A stretch of 59,147 nt of DNA, taken from assembly GCA_910575725.1 (NCBI GenBank), contig CAJTFE010000032.1:1-59147 (forward strand), written 5' to 3'. Under the pieces are notes generated by a model that searched no databases, had not been told where the DNA came from, and saw only the letters and a program-made list of their open reading frames with translations. Positions 34,124-41,657 of this stretch are shown here, piece by piece. Both the position numbers and the translations under genes were made by a program. The stretch's first letter is position 1. Every line of letters starts with the position of its first letter. This DNA comes from Clostridia bacterium (lineage in GTDB: Bacteria; Bacillota; Clostridia; Lachnospirales; Lachnospiraceae).

Positions 34124-34146
34124 GTTCACATAAATTCTGGAAAGTG

Positions 34147-34175
34147 TTGAATTCCCTATGGGAAGCAGTTATAAT
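34147..34175 (+). promoter_or_regulatory. Sigma-A promoter of the NlpC/P60 gene
   Basis: TTGAAT (34147-34152), 17-bp spacer, TATAAT (34170-34175). A near-consensus promoter 47 bp before the start codon. Confidence 0.8.
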
Positions 34176-34222
34176 AAAAAATAACTGTGAAACCATAAGA
34201 GGATTTGTAAAGCGAGGGCAGG

Positions 34223-35476
34223 ATGAAGAAAAGAAAAATACATAGCAGAGTGATAGCAGTCGTGTTGACGATGTGTCTTTGTTTTTCTATACAGGCATCC
34301 GCTACAGAGGCGGATCTGAAGAAGCAGCAGAAGGAGACGCAGCGCCAGCTGGACGAGATCAACAATCAGATGAAGACCATTGAAAGCCAGCAGAAGGCTG
34401 TGCTTGCAGAGATAGATTCCCTGGGCTCGGAGCTGATGGAGCTGGTGATGAATCTGGAGATTCTGGCCGGAGATCTGGAGCTGAAGCAGGAAGAGCTTGA
34501 ACAGGCAAAGGCAGACTACGAAGCGGCCAAAAAGCGTGAGGAAGAGCAGTATGAGGCTATGAAGCTTCGGATCCAGTATATCTACGAGGAGGGCGAGGCT
34601 GACTATCTCACTATGTTTTTGGAGGCAAGCAGTTTTGCGGACTTTTTGAACCGGCAGGAGTATGCCAATGAGATTCACAAGCAGGATCGGGAGATGCTGA
34701 CGGCTTATCAGGAGACCCGTGCGCAGGTTGCGGAGCTTCGAGATCAGCTGGAGCAGGAGAAGCTGGAGCTGGAGACGCTCCAGGCAGAGTACGAGGAGGA
34801 AAAGGCGGCTGTAGAAAGTACTCTGGCCCAGAAGAAGGCCCAGGAAGCCGACTATGAGAATCAGCTTGCCAGCGCCCAGGCAAAGGCAAAAGAATATAAG
34901 AACAAGATCAAAGAGCAGACGGCGCAGCTAAAGAAGCTGGAAGCAGAACGGCGGAGAAGGGAAGCAGAGGCGGCCGCAGCAGCTGCTGCTGCCAATAACA
35001 ATAATTCCGGCGGTTCTACCGGGACAATTACAGGCGGCGCGGTTTCCAATGGAAACGGGGGCTCTGACGGAAGTTCCGGAAGTTCCGGAAACTCTGGAAG
35101 CTCCGGTGGGGGCACTTCTGTGGGCGGAGGCAGTTCTACAGGCAGTGCGATTGCCAATTTTGCGTTAAAGTATGTGGGGAGACCTTATGTATCCGGAGGG
35201 ACGAGCCTCACGAACGGTGCGGACTGTTCTGGATTTACCCAGTCGGTATTTCGTAATTTTGGAATTAACATTCCAAGGACGTCTGATGCCCAGGGGCGTG
35301 CGGGCCGGGAGGTCAGCTATTCGGAGGCACAGCCGGGGGATATTATTTATTATGGAGGACATGTAGGAATTTATTTGGGAGGTGGACGGATCGTGCATGC
35401 GAGTACGCCGGCTACTGGAATTAAGACGGAGAATGCGTTGTATCGGTCTATTCGGTCGGTGCGTAGGTATTATTAA
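34223..35476 (+). CDS. CwlO-like peptidoglycan endopeptidase (coiled coil + NlpC/P60)
   Basis: A 417-residue secreted hydrolase. It has a signal peptide ending near ASATEA, then a long coiled coil (about 30-255, PcsB/CwlO type). An Ala run and a Gly/Ser/Asn-rich flexible linker (about 255-310) lead to an NlpC/P60 domain with catalytic Cys in GADCSGF (~335), His in YGGHVGIYL (~380) and a third polar residue in IVHAS (~392). Such enzymes cut the D-Glu to diamino-acid bond and are usually controlled by FtsEX and WalRK. Strong promoter upstream and terminator downstream: a single-gene unit. Confidence 0.95.
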   Translation: MKKRKIHSRVIAVVLTMCLCFSIQASATEADLKKQQKETQRQLDEINNQMKTIESQQKAVLAEIDSLGSELMELVMNLEILAGDLELKQEELEQAKADYEAAKKREEEQYEAMKLRIQYIYEEGEADYLTMFLEASSFADFLNRQEYANEIHKQDREMLTAYQETRAQVAELRDQLEQEKLELETLQAEYEEEKAAVESTLAQKKAQEADYENQLASAQAKAKEYKNKIKEQTAQLKKLEAERRRREAEAAAAAAAANNNNSGGSTGTITGGAVSNGNGGSDGSSGSSGNSGSSGGGTSVGGGSSTGSAIANFALKYVGRPYVSGGTSLTNGADCSGFTQSVFRNFGINIPRTSDAQGRAGREVSYSEAQPGDIIYYGGHVGIYLGGGRIVHASTPATGIKTENALYRSIRSVRRYY

Positions 35477-35498
35477 AGAGAATATGAATGGGTTTTGG

Positions 35499-35536
35499 CT
35501 GTGCTGCTGGTATGGATTGGCGGCACAGTTTTTTTG
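35499..35536 (+). terminator. Rho-independent terminator of the NlpC/P60 gene
   Basis: CTGTGCTGC (35499-35507) pairs with GCGGCACAG (35520-35528, one G-U), followed by seven Ts. Confidence 0.88.
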
Positions 35537-35555
35537 TTAGTTGATAAAATGTATA

Positions 35556-35585
35556 TTGACAATAGAGTATATATATGATATATAC
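35556..35585 (+). promoter_or_regulatory. Promoter and palindromic operator of the GntR gene
   Basis: TTGACA (35556-35561) and TATATA (35579-35584) are spaced 17 bp. A perfect inverted repeat GTATATATATGATATATAC (35567-35585; 8-bp arms, 3-bp centre) covers the spacer and -10. GntR/YtrA repressors autoregulate through such palindromes, so this is the likely operator. Confidence 0.65.
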
Positions 35586-35649
35586 AATATAACAGCTATA
35601 TACAAATGCGGAATTTGTGTGCTTGGTATAGAGCAAAAGAGGTGGATAT

Positions 35650-36024
35650 GTGAATATTATTATTAGTAATTCAAGTGGGAAACCGATTTATGAACAGATT
35701 ACGGCTCAGATTAAGGCTATGATTATGAATGGGACTTTGAGTCCCGGTGATTTGCTGCCTTCTATGCGGCTTTTGGCTAAGGAGCTTCGTATTAGTGTGA
35801 TTACTACTAAGCGGGCTTATGAAGACCTGGAGCGTGATGGGTTTATTACTACGATTGTGGGAAAGGGCAGCTTTGTTAAGGAGGCGGATCGGGAGTTTGT
35901 TAAGGAGGAGCAGTTAAAGGCTGTGGAACATCATCTCCAGGCTGCTGTTGACGCGGCCAGGCAGTATGGAATGTCAGAGGAGGAGCTGACGGAGGTTTTG
36001 AAGATGCTGTATGAGGAACTGTAG
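35650..36024 (+). CDS. GntR-family repressor, YtrA subfamily
   Basis: A 124-residue regulator. The N-terminal winged helix (PIYEQITAQIKAMIMNGTL, DLLPSMRLLAKELRISVITTKRAYEDLERDGFI, VGKGSFV) is followed by only ~50 helical residues, the short effector-less tail that defines YtrA regulators. GTG start with GAGGTGG upstream. YtrA-type genes repress their own operon of ABC exporters, here the genes at 36271 and 37187, and are often relieved by cell-wall antibiotics. The 246-bp gap to the ABC gene contains the 120-bp repeat element. Confidence 0.92.
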   Translation: MNIIISNSSGKPIYEQITAQIKAMIMNGTLSPGDLLPSMRLLAKELRISVITTKRAYEDLERDGFITTIVGKGSFVKEADREFVKEEQLKAVEHHLQAAVDAARQYGMSEEELTEVLKMLYEEL

Positions 36025-36025
36025 G

Positions 36026-36145
36026 GGACGGTAAAGCCGCAAAGGCGCACGAGAGGAACTTTTATGAGCGCTTTTTCGAATAAAAGTTTCTCTCATTACC
36101 GGTGTGGCGAAGCAGCTTTACCCTTTAGTGCTGTCGCACAGCGAC
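36026..36145 (+). repeat. 120-bp structured repeat element, copy A
   Basis: Starts 2 bp after the GntR stop codon. Identical to 47208-47327 except for 7 substitutions, same length and orientation. It can fold as a long interrupted hairpin: outer GGTAAAGCCGC with GCAGCTTTACC (one mismatch in this copy), then GGCGCAC with GTGTGGC, and inner GAGAGGAACTTTTAT with ATAAAAGTTTCTCTC. A short 3' hairpin, GTCGC-ACA-GCGAC, follows. It may be a small non-autonomous mobile repeat or a cis-acting RNA. I do not recognise it as a named riboswitch. Confidence 0.8.
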
Positions 36146-36175
36146 CATAAAACAGTAATGTTCCTTGGAACGCAC

Positions 36176-36219
36176 AAAACAGTTTACAGACACATGTTTC
36201 TGTGGCTGGAAACTGTTTT
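36176..36219 (+). promoter_or_regulatory. Leader hairpin upstream of the ABC gene
   Basis: AAAACAGTTT (36176-36185) pairs perfectly with AAACTGTTTT (36210-36219). An inner ACAGA/TCTGT (36186-36190 and 36199-36203) extends it. The four Ts at its end and position 51 bp before the start codon make an attenuator or weak terminator possible. Confidence 0.45.
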
Positions 36220-36270
36220 AGGCTTAGGTGTGTTACAAGGGACATTACGGAACTGGAATAGGAGGATATT

Positions 36271-37137
36271 ATGGAATATGCTATAAAGGTAGAAGGATTG
36301 ACGAAGTATTATAAGGATTTTACCCTTGACAATGTGAGCTTTGCGGTGCCTAAGGGCTCTATTGTGGGATTTATCGGAGAAAACGGTGCCGGAAAAAGTA
36401 CTACGATCAAAGCAATTCTGAATCTTATCCAGAAGGATGCCGGAATGGTAGAGCTTCTGGGGCAGAAGGATGGGGCTGGGAGCCGGGAGGTTAAGGAGCA
36501 GATCAGTGTTATATTTGACGAGTGTTACTTTCCGGAAGGCCTTATGACGGAGGATGTGAACCGGATGATGAAATATACTTACCGTAACTGGGAGCCGGAG
36601 ACGTTTAGAAGCTATTGTGAGAAATTCGGGCTTCCCGGGAAAAAGCCGGTGAAGGAATTTTCCAGGGGGATGAAGGTGAAGCTGTCTATAGCTGCAGCCC
36701 TTTCCCATAAGGCGAAGCTGATTATCCTGGACGACGCCTGTGGCTCCTTGGATCCGGTGGTGCGCAGTGAGATTCTGGATATTTTTATGGATTTTATCCA
36801 GGAGGAGGATCACACGGTGTTTCTTTCCTCTCATATCACCAGCGATATTGAGAAAATCTGTGATTATATTCTGCTGATTCATAAGGGGAAGGTTTTGTTT
36901 TTTGAGAATAAGGATGCCCTTTTGTATGATTACGGAATTGTCAGGTGCACAAAAGAACAGTATCAAGGGCTTGAGCCGGCCTTGATTGTGGGGGTACGGG
37001 AAAACCGCTTTGAGGTGGAGGTTCTGGTAAATAACCGTCAGGTTTTAAAGGAGCAGTATCCTGACTATGTGGTTGACCAGGCCACTGTTGAGGACATTTT
37101 ACTGTATATTGTAAAAAATGATATTAAGAAAATGTAA
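36271..37137 (+). CDS. ABC transporter ATP-binding protein (YtrB-like)
   Basis: A 288-residue ATPase with Walker A GENGAGKST, signature FSRGMKVKLSIAAAL, Walker B LIILDDACGSLDP and the switch His in LSSHITSD. The signature LSGGQ is replaced by FSRGM, and the residue after Walker B Asp is Asp rather than Glu (ILDDA), so hydrolysis may be slow. It belongs to the group of ABC-2 exporters controlled by YtrA-type repressors. AGGAGG lies upstream. Confidence 0.9.
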   Translation: MEYAIKVEGLTKYYKDFTLDNVSFAVPKGSIVGFIGENGAGKSTTIKAILNLIQKDAGMVELLGQKDGAGSREVKEQISVIFDECYFPEGLMTEDVNRMMKYTYRNWEPETFRSYCEKFGLPGKKPVKEFSRGMKVKLSIAAALSHKAKLIILDDACGSLDPVVRSEILDIFMDFIQEEDHTVFLSSHITSDIEKICDYILLIHKGKVLFFENKDALLYDYGIVRCTKEQYQGLEPALIVGVRENRFEVEVLVNNRQVLKEQYPDYVVDQATVEDILLYIVKNDIKKM

Positions 37138-37186
37138 CGGGCGTAAGAATCTTTGACGGGAGACATAAAAGAAGGGAGCGAACAAA

Positions 37187-37831
37187 ATGAAGGGTTTGTT
37201 GTTAAAGGATATTTACAATTTGAGAAAGGTGGGAAAGCAGTATATTTTGATTCTGGCATTTTTTACAGTCTATTGCTTTTTCCTTAAAAATCCGTCTTTT
37301 TTTCCTATGATGACGGTTATGAGCTTTTCCATGCTGATTTTAACCAGTATGGGTTATGACGAGGCCGCTGGTTTTGACAAATATGCGCTGACGCTGCCGG
37401 TGAACCGGGAGGATCTGGTGCGGACGAAGTACCTGCTGCTTTTGCTGCTTCTGGCTGCCGGTTTTGTGGTGGGTATGACGGGAAATGTGCTGATAAACTT
37501 TTTTATCCAGGGGGAAAAGGCTTCCTTTACAGAGAATATTGTTTCCATTACGGCGGCTGCGGCTATCTTTCTTTTGGTCTATTCGACCGTGCTTCCTCTG
37601 GTATTTAAAATGGGGGTGGAGAAGGCGCGGATGCAGATGCTGATCTGTTATATTGCCGTTTTTGCCGGTGTGTTCGGCGTGTTTAAGCTGGTTGTGGGAC
37701 TGGGGCTGGAAAAATGGATTACGGAGGATTTGATGATCGTTTTTGCAATATCAGCGGCGGTCCTGACGGCTCTCTATCTTTTTGGAAGCTACCTCGTCTC
37801 TATCCGGATCATCCGGAAACGGGAGTGGTAA
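37187..37831 (+). CDS. ABC-2-type permease subunit
   Basis: A 214-residue protein with six hydrophobic segments (FLKNPSFFPMMTVMSFSMLIL, LLLLLLAAGFVVGMTGNVLI and others), typical of the small ABC-2 permeases paired with YtrB-like ATPases. It begins with a short basic MKGLLLKDIYNLRK. It is the last gene of the GntR-ATPase-permease unit. The substrate is unknown. Confidence 0.85.
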   Translation: MKGLLLKDIYNLRKVGKQYILILAFFTVYCFFLKNPSFFPMMTVMSFSMLILTSMGYDEAAGFDKYALTLPVNREDLVRTKYLLLLLLLAAGFVVGMTGNVLINFFIQGEKASFTENIVSITAAAAIFLLVYSTVLPLVFKMGVEKARMQMLICYIAVFAGVFGVFKLVVGLGLEKWITEDLMIVFAISAAVLTALYLFGSYLVSIRIIRKREW

Positions 37832-37950
37832 AAGAGCCGGGAGGGGGTTGGGGCGCCGCAGAGGGGCCGGATTCCTGCCTGTTTGCTCCAAATAAGGAAG
37901 CAGAAGGAATTGCAGTCATAAATTATTAAGAAATTTTTGTAAAAAGCTAC

Positions 37951-37979
37951 TTGCCTGGCGGTAATATTTCCTATATACT
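37951..37979 (+). promoter_or_regulatory. Predicted promoter of the second VanY-like gene
   Basis: TTGCCT (37951-37956), 17-bp spacer, TATACT (37974-37979), 53 bp before the start. Confidence 0.65.
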
Positions 37980-38032
37980 GTAGTAGGAACAAGACTTTTT
38001 CATAGATATTGAGGAAATGGGATAACAGGCGA

Positions 38033-39307
38033 ATGAAAAGAAGGCAGAAAAAAAGACTGATTAATTTCCTGGCAGGAGTGCTCTGTATTCTCTCTCTGGG
38101 AATGGTGATAGGAACGGTATATGCAGGTAATCTGAATCGCAGCAATACGGAAGAGGAAGTCATAGACGAGGGGAAGCTTCTGGGAGAAGAGGCCTTTCGG
38201 ATGGCGAAGGAGACGGATGCCAGCCCGGAGGAGGAGACGGAAGAGGTCTGGGAGGAAGATCTTCCGGATGACTGGAACTTGATTCTGGTGAACCGTACAC
38301 ATCCCCTTCCGGATGATTTTGAGGTGGAACTGAAAAGTATCGGCGGCGGCCATAAGATTGACGCCCGGGCTTATGAGGATTATATGGCTATGGTGAAGGC
38401 GGCAAGAAAGGACGGGGTATACATATATGTAACCTCATCCTACCGCACCATGGACAAGCAGATTGCCCTTCACGAGGCAAAGATCGAGGAGGGCGTGATG
38501 ATGGATTACTCCTATGCAGAGGCAAAGGAACGGGCTGCGGAGGTGGTGGCTGTTCCGGGAACCAGCGAGCACCAGGCCGGGCTGGCTCTGGACTTTGTAT
38601 CCTCAGAGTACCGCCGTCTGGATGAAAAGCAGGAAAAGACCAAGGGCTTCCAGTGGCTGAAGGAGAACTGCTACGATTATGGTTTTATTTTAAGATATCC
38701 CAATGGGAAAACGGAGGTTACAGGAATTATCTATGAGCCTTGGCATTTCCGCTATGTGGGCGAGAAGGCGGCTTTGGAGATGAAGGAGACAGGGCAGACC
38801 TTAGAGGAATATCTGGGCGCCATTCCTATTTCCAAGGGAACCCCGGTGGAATATGACAGTTCTATGGCAGAGAAGAAGAAGCAGCAGTCCGGCCGCCAGG
38901 CTGTACCTGTGCAGGTGCCGGAGGATATGGCAGTACCGGAAACCGAAGGAGAGGAAGATGAGACAGACGATGGGAATTATGATTCTTCAGAACCCCAGGA
39001 ACCTGCGGATCCGGTGATTCCGGAGGCGGCGGATCCCCCGGCAGCACCACAGGAGCCGGAGACGCCGGTCGTTCCGCCGGCAGAGACTGTGCCTCCCCAG
39101 GAACCGTCTCAGCCGGAACAGCCGCCGGAGGTACCGCCTCCGGTTACACAAGAGCCGGAGGCGCCTCCCGTCCAGCCGGAGACACCTCCCGAGCCAGAGG
39201 CGCCTCCCGAGCCGGAGACGCCGCCTCAGCAGGAAGCGCCTCCTGATCCGGAGCCCCCGGCAGATCCGCCGCAGGAAGCTCCTGTGGAGACGCCGCCGGT
39301 TGTCTGA
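38033..39307 (+). CDS. VanY-like D,D-carboxypeptidase with proline-rich C-terminal tail
   Basis: A 424-residue exported enzyme. A basic N-terminus and helix (LINFLAGVLCILSLGMVIGTVYAG) precede an acidic linker. The M15B domain contains VTSSYRTMDKQ, PGTSEHQAGLALDFV (zinc site) and YEPWHFRYV. After residue ~265 comes an acidic stretch and then ~110 residues of Pro/Glu-rich repeats (PEAPPEPETPP-like), probably a wall-spanning spacer. It is paralogous to 23248-24111, which lacks the tail. ATG 38033 was chosen over a TTG 8 codons earlier. The GC-rich repetitive 3' end is prone to length change. Confidence 0.92.
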   Translation: MKRRQKKRLINFLAGVLCILSLGMVIGTVYAGNLNRSNTEEEVIDEGKLLGEEAFRMAKETDASPEEETEEVWEEDLPDDWNLILVNRTHPLPDDFEVELKSIGGGHKIDARAYEDYMAMVKAARKDGVYIYVTSSYRTMDKQIALHEAKIEEGVMMDYSYAEAKERAAEVVAVPGTSEHQAGLALDFVSSEYRRLDEKQEKTKGFQWLKENCYDYGFILRYPNGKTEVTGIIYEPWHFRYVGEKAALEMKETGQTLEEYLGAIPISKGTPVEYDSSMAEKKKQQSGRQAVPVQVPEDMAVPETEGEEDETDDGNYDSSEPQEPADPVIPEAADPPAAPQEPETPVVPPAETVPPQEPSQPEQPPEVPPPVTQEPEAPPVQPETPPEPEAPPEPETPPQQEAPPDPEPPADPPQEAPVETPPVV

Positions 39308-39381
39308 GCAAGGCGGTATCATATCGCAAAATAGATCCCTCACTCAATGAATGCAGCAGGAGCAGGCATTGGGATGGGGGA

Positions 39382-39452
39382 TTTTGTGAAACTATTAAAA
39401 TTTTGTGAAATAGGGCAGCGAACTTGGAAATGAATGAAAAATGTGGTAGGAT
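39382..39452 (+). promoter_or_regulatory. Cardiolipin synthase promoter with upstream direct repeats
   Basis: TTGGAA (39424-39429), 17-bp spacer, TAGGAT (39447-39452). Upstream, TTTTGTGAAA occurs at 39382-39391 and 39401-39410, a 19-bp period, possibly a regulator site. Confidence 0.5.
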
Positions 39453-39476
39453 GGAAGGGGACAGGAGATAAGAAAT

Positions 39477-41012
39477 ATGTTACGGAAGATATTAAAGCTC
39501 TTGACAAGCAGACTGGTGTTTTTCGGACTTTTGCTGTTGATTCAGCTTGTGTGGCTGTTGACCTTTTTGACCAGACTGACCACCTACTCTACGGCAATTT
39601 CCGCTTTGTTTACACTGGTGAGCCTTTTGGCAGTGCTGTGGATTATTAACAAGGGAGAGAATCCGGCCTATCAAATGGCCTGGATCATTTTTATCCTGGT
39701 ATTTCCGCTGCTGGGCGGCCTCTTTTATCTGCTTGTGGGCAATAAGCAGCCATCGAAAAAGATGCGTCTTAAGCTGGAAGCAGAGCAGAGGCGCACACAG
39801 GAGTCCGTAAAGCAGGATCCTTCGGTGCTGGAGGAGATCGGGAGCCTGGATGCCGGGGCCAAAGGGCAGTTTTCCTATATGTCAAGAACCTGCGGCTTTC
39901 CTGTGTACGGCAATACCCAGGCAAAGTATTATAAGCTGGGTGATGAGCTGTTTCCGGAGCTTCTTTCGGAGCTTAAGAAGGCAGAGCATTTCATTTTCAT
40001 GGAATACTTTATTGTGGAAGAGGGCCGGATGTGGAACAGTATTCTGGAGATTTTGGAGGAAAAGGCAAAGGCCGGCCTGGACGTTCGTTTTATCTACGAT
40101 GATTTGGGATGTGTCTCCCTGCTTCCGGCAGGATATGACCTGCAGCTTGAGGCCAAGGGGATCCGCTGTATGGCCTTCAACCCCTTTATTCCCCTGTGGT
40201 CTCTGGTGATGAATAACCGGGATCACCGGAAGATTACGGTGATTGACGGACACACGGCTTTCAGCGGCGGCATCAATCTGGCGGATGAGTATATCAATGA
40301 GAAGATGCGCTTTGGCCACTGGAAGGATACCGGCTTTATGCTAAAGGGCGATGGAGTGTGGAACTATACGGTGATGTTTCTGCAGATGTGGAACGGATTA
40401 CGGAAAACGGATGCTTCTTATGAGGCGTTTCGTCCGGAACGCTATCACCCAGAGCCTTTTGTGCCGGACGGCTTTGTGCAGCCCTACGGGGATTCGCCTC
40501 TGGATGAAGAGATTGCGGCGGAGAACGTGTATCTCAATATTCTGAATCAGGCCAAGGATTATGTGTATATTTTTACGCCCTATCTGATCATTGATCATGA
40601 GATGGAGACGGCTCTCTGCCTGGCGGCCAAGAGAGGGGTGGACGTGCGGATTGTGACCCCGGGAATTCCGGACAAAAAGGTGATTTTCCAGCTTACGCGG
40701 TCTTATTATCCTTCTCTGTTGCGGGCAGGGGTGCGTATTTATGAGTATTCGCCGGGATTCCTTCACGCCAAGTCTTATGTCTGTGACGACGAGACGGCGG
40801 TGGTGGGAACGATTAATATGGATTTCCGCAGCCTGTACCTGCATTTTGAGTGCGGTACGCTGTTTTACCGGAATTCGATTGTGGCTGATTTGAAGCGGGA
40901 CTGCCTGGAGACCATTGGGCAGAGCCGGGAGATTATGCCCCGGGATAAGAGACAGGGCTTTTTCGACAGCCTGTTCTGTGCTGTCTTACGGGTTCTGGCG
41001 CCATTATTATAA
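39477..41012 (+). CDS. cls: Cardiolipin synthase (phospholipase D superfamily)
   Basis: A 511-residue membrane enzyme that condenses two phosphatidylglycerols into cardiolipin. Two N-terminal helices (LVFFGLLLLIQLVWLLTFL and AWIIFILVFPLLGGLFYLLVG) precede a PLD-fold pair with HKD motifs NRDHRKITVIDG and FLHAKSYVCDD, each followed by the conserved G-G/G-T-x-N stretch. Length is typical of ClsA-type enzymes. CAGGAGA lies 9 nt before the ATG. Confidence 0.96.
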   Translation: MLRKILKLLTSRLVFFGLLLLIQLVWLLTFLTRLTTYSTAISALFTLVSLLAVLWIINKGENPAYQMAWIIFILVFPLLGGLFYLLVGNKQPSKKMRLKLEAEQRRTQESVKQDPSVLEEIGSLDAGAKGQFSYMSRTCGFPVYGNTQAKYYKLGDELFPELLSELKKAEHFIFMEYFIVEEGRMWNSILEILEEKAKAGLDVRFIYDDLGCVSLLPAGYDLQLEAKGIRCMAFNPFIPLWSLVMNNRDHRKITVIDGHTAFSGGINLADEYINEKMRFGHWKDTGFMLKGDGVWNYTVMFLQMWNGLRKTDASYEAFRPERYHPEPFVPDGFVQPYGDSPLDEEIAAENVYLNILNQAKDYVYIFTPYLIIDHEMETALCLAAKRGVDVRIVTPGIPDKKVIFQLTRSYYPSLLRAGVRIYEYSPGFLHAKSYVCDDETAVVGTINMDFRSLYLHFECGTLFYRNSIVADLKRDCLETIGQSREIMPRDKRQGFFDSLFCAVLRVLAPLL

Positions 41013-41041
41013 GAAAGCTTGAATGAGAAAGGAACGAAGGA

Positions 41042-41458
41042 ATGAACATTTTGTTTTTTTTGAAACCCAAAGGAGAGCTGGCTTATCTTTATGATGACAG
41101 TACGCTGCGGCAGGGACTTGAAAAGCTGGAGCGAAGCGGATTTACAGCGATTCCGGTGATTAACCGGAACGGGGAGTACATAGGGACGATTACAGAGGGG
41201 GATATGCTCTGGACTTTGAAGAATAAGTTTTCGCTGGATCTGAGGGCAGCGGAGGATGTGTCGATTCAGACGGTGCGCCGGAGGGCGAGGTTTGAGCCGA
41301 TTTCTATTGATTCGAATATTGAGGATTTGTTTTCGAAGGCTATGAACCAGAATTTTGTTCCGGTGATTGATGATAAGCAGATCTTTATTGGGATTGTGAC
41401 GCGGAAGGATATTATGGGATTTTGTTATCGGGAGTTTATTTCGGTGAAGAATGGGTAG
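41042..41458 (+). CDS. Stand-alone tandem CBS-domain protein
   Basis: A 138-residue protein made of two CBS domains: first DDSTLRQGLEKLERSGFTAIPVINRNGEYIGTI, second IDSNIEDLFSKAMNQNFVPVIDDKQIFIGIVTRKDI. Such small proteins bind adenine nucleotides or c-di-AMP (CbpB/DarB type) and regulate partners. The region between the domains is lengthened. It lies 29 bp after cls and is probably co-transcribed with it. Confidence 0.88.
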   Translation: MNILFFLKPKGELAYLYDDSTLRQGLEKLERSGFTAIPVINRNGEYIGTITEGDMLWTLKNKFSLDLRAAEDVSIQTVRRRARFEPISIDSNIEDLFSKAMNQNFVPVIDDKQIFIGIVTRKDIMGFCYREFISVKNG

Positions 41459-41467
41459 GGGGCGGAC

Positions 41468-41627
41468 GGGTCTGAAGCAAAATAACCCATCATCCTTTTC
41501 CATATCCCCAGCAATAAGGAATCCTCCCACTTCGTGGGTCCCTCCTTATTACAACGGTTCGGACGGTTCGCGAACAGCCGGACACTGGATATTGGAAAAG
41601 GCTGATGGGTTATTTTGCTTCAGACCC
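41468..41627. repeat. 160-bp element with 40-bp terminal inverted repeats
   Basis: 41468-41507 is the near-perfect inverse complement of 41587-41627 (one or two mismatches and one extra base). The inside contains a second hairpin (AATAAGGA...CCTTATT around CCCAC-TTC-GTGGG) and GTTCGCGAAC. It begins 9 bp after the CBS gene stop and ends 30 bp before the stop of the convergent ABC-F gene. It may be a small non-autonomous transposon (MITE) serving as a bidirectional terminator. Only one copy is seen here. Confidence 0.75.
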
Positions 41628-41657
41628 TGGTTGTGGGGGTGGTAGGTTGGGAGGTGG

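Noticed and set aside
36104..36286. Short plus-strand frame running out of the 120-bp element toward the ABC gene
   Set aside because: It lies in the structured repeat, has no ribosome binding site and is not preserved in the second copy.
39000..39300. Pro/Glu-codon repeats as a non-coding tandem repeat
   Set aside because: They are in frame with the VanY-like gene and encode its proline-rich tail.
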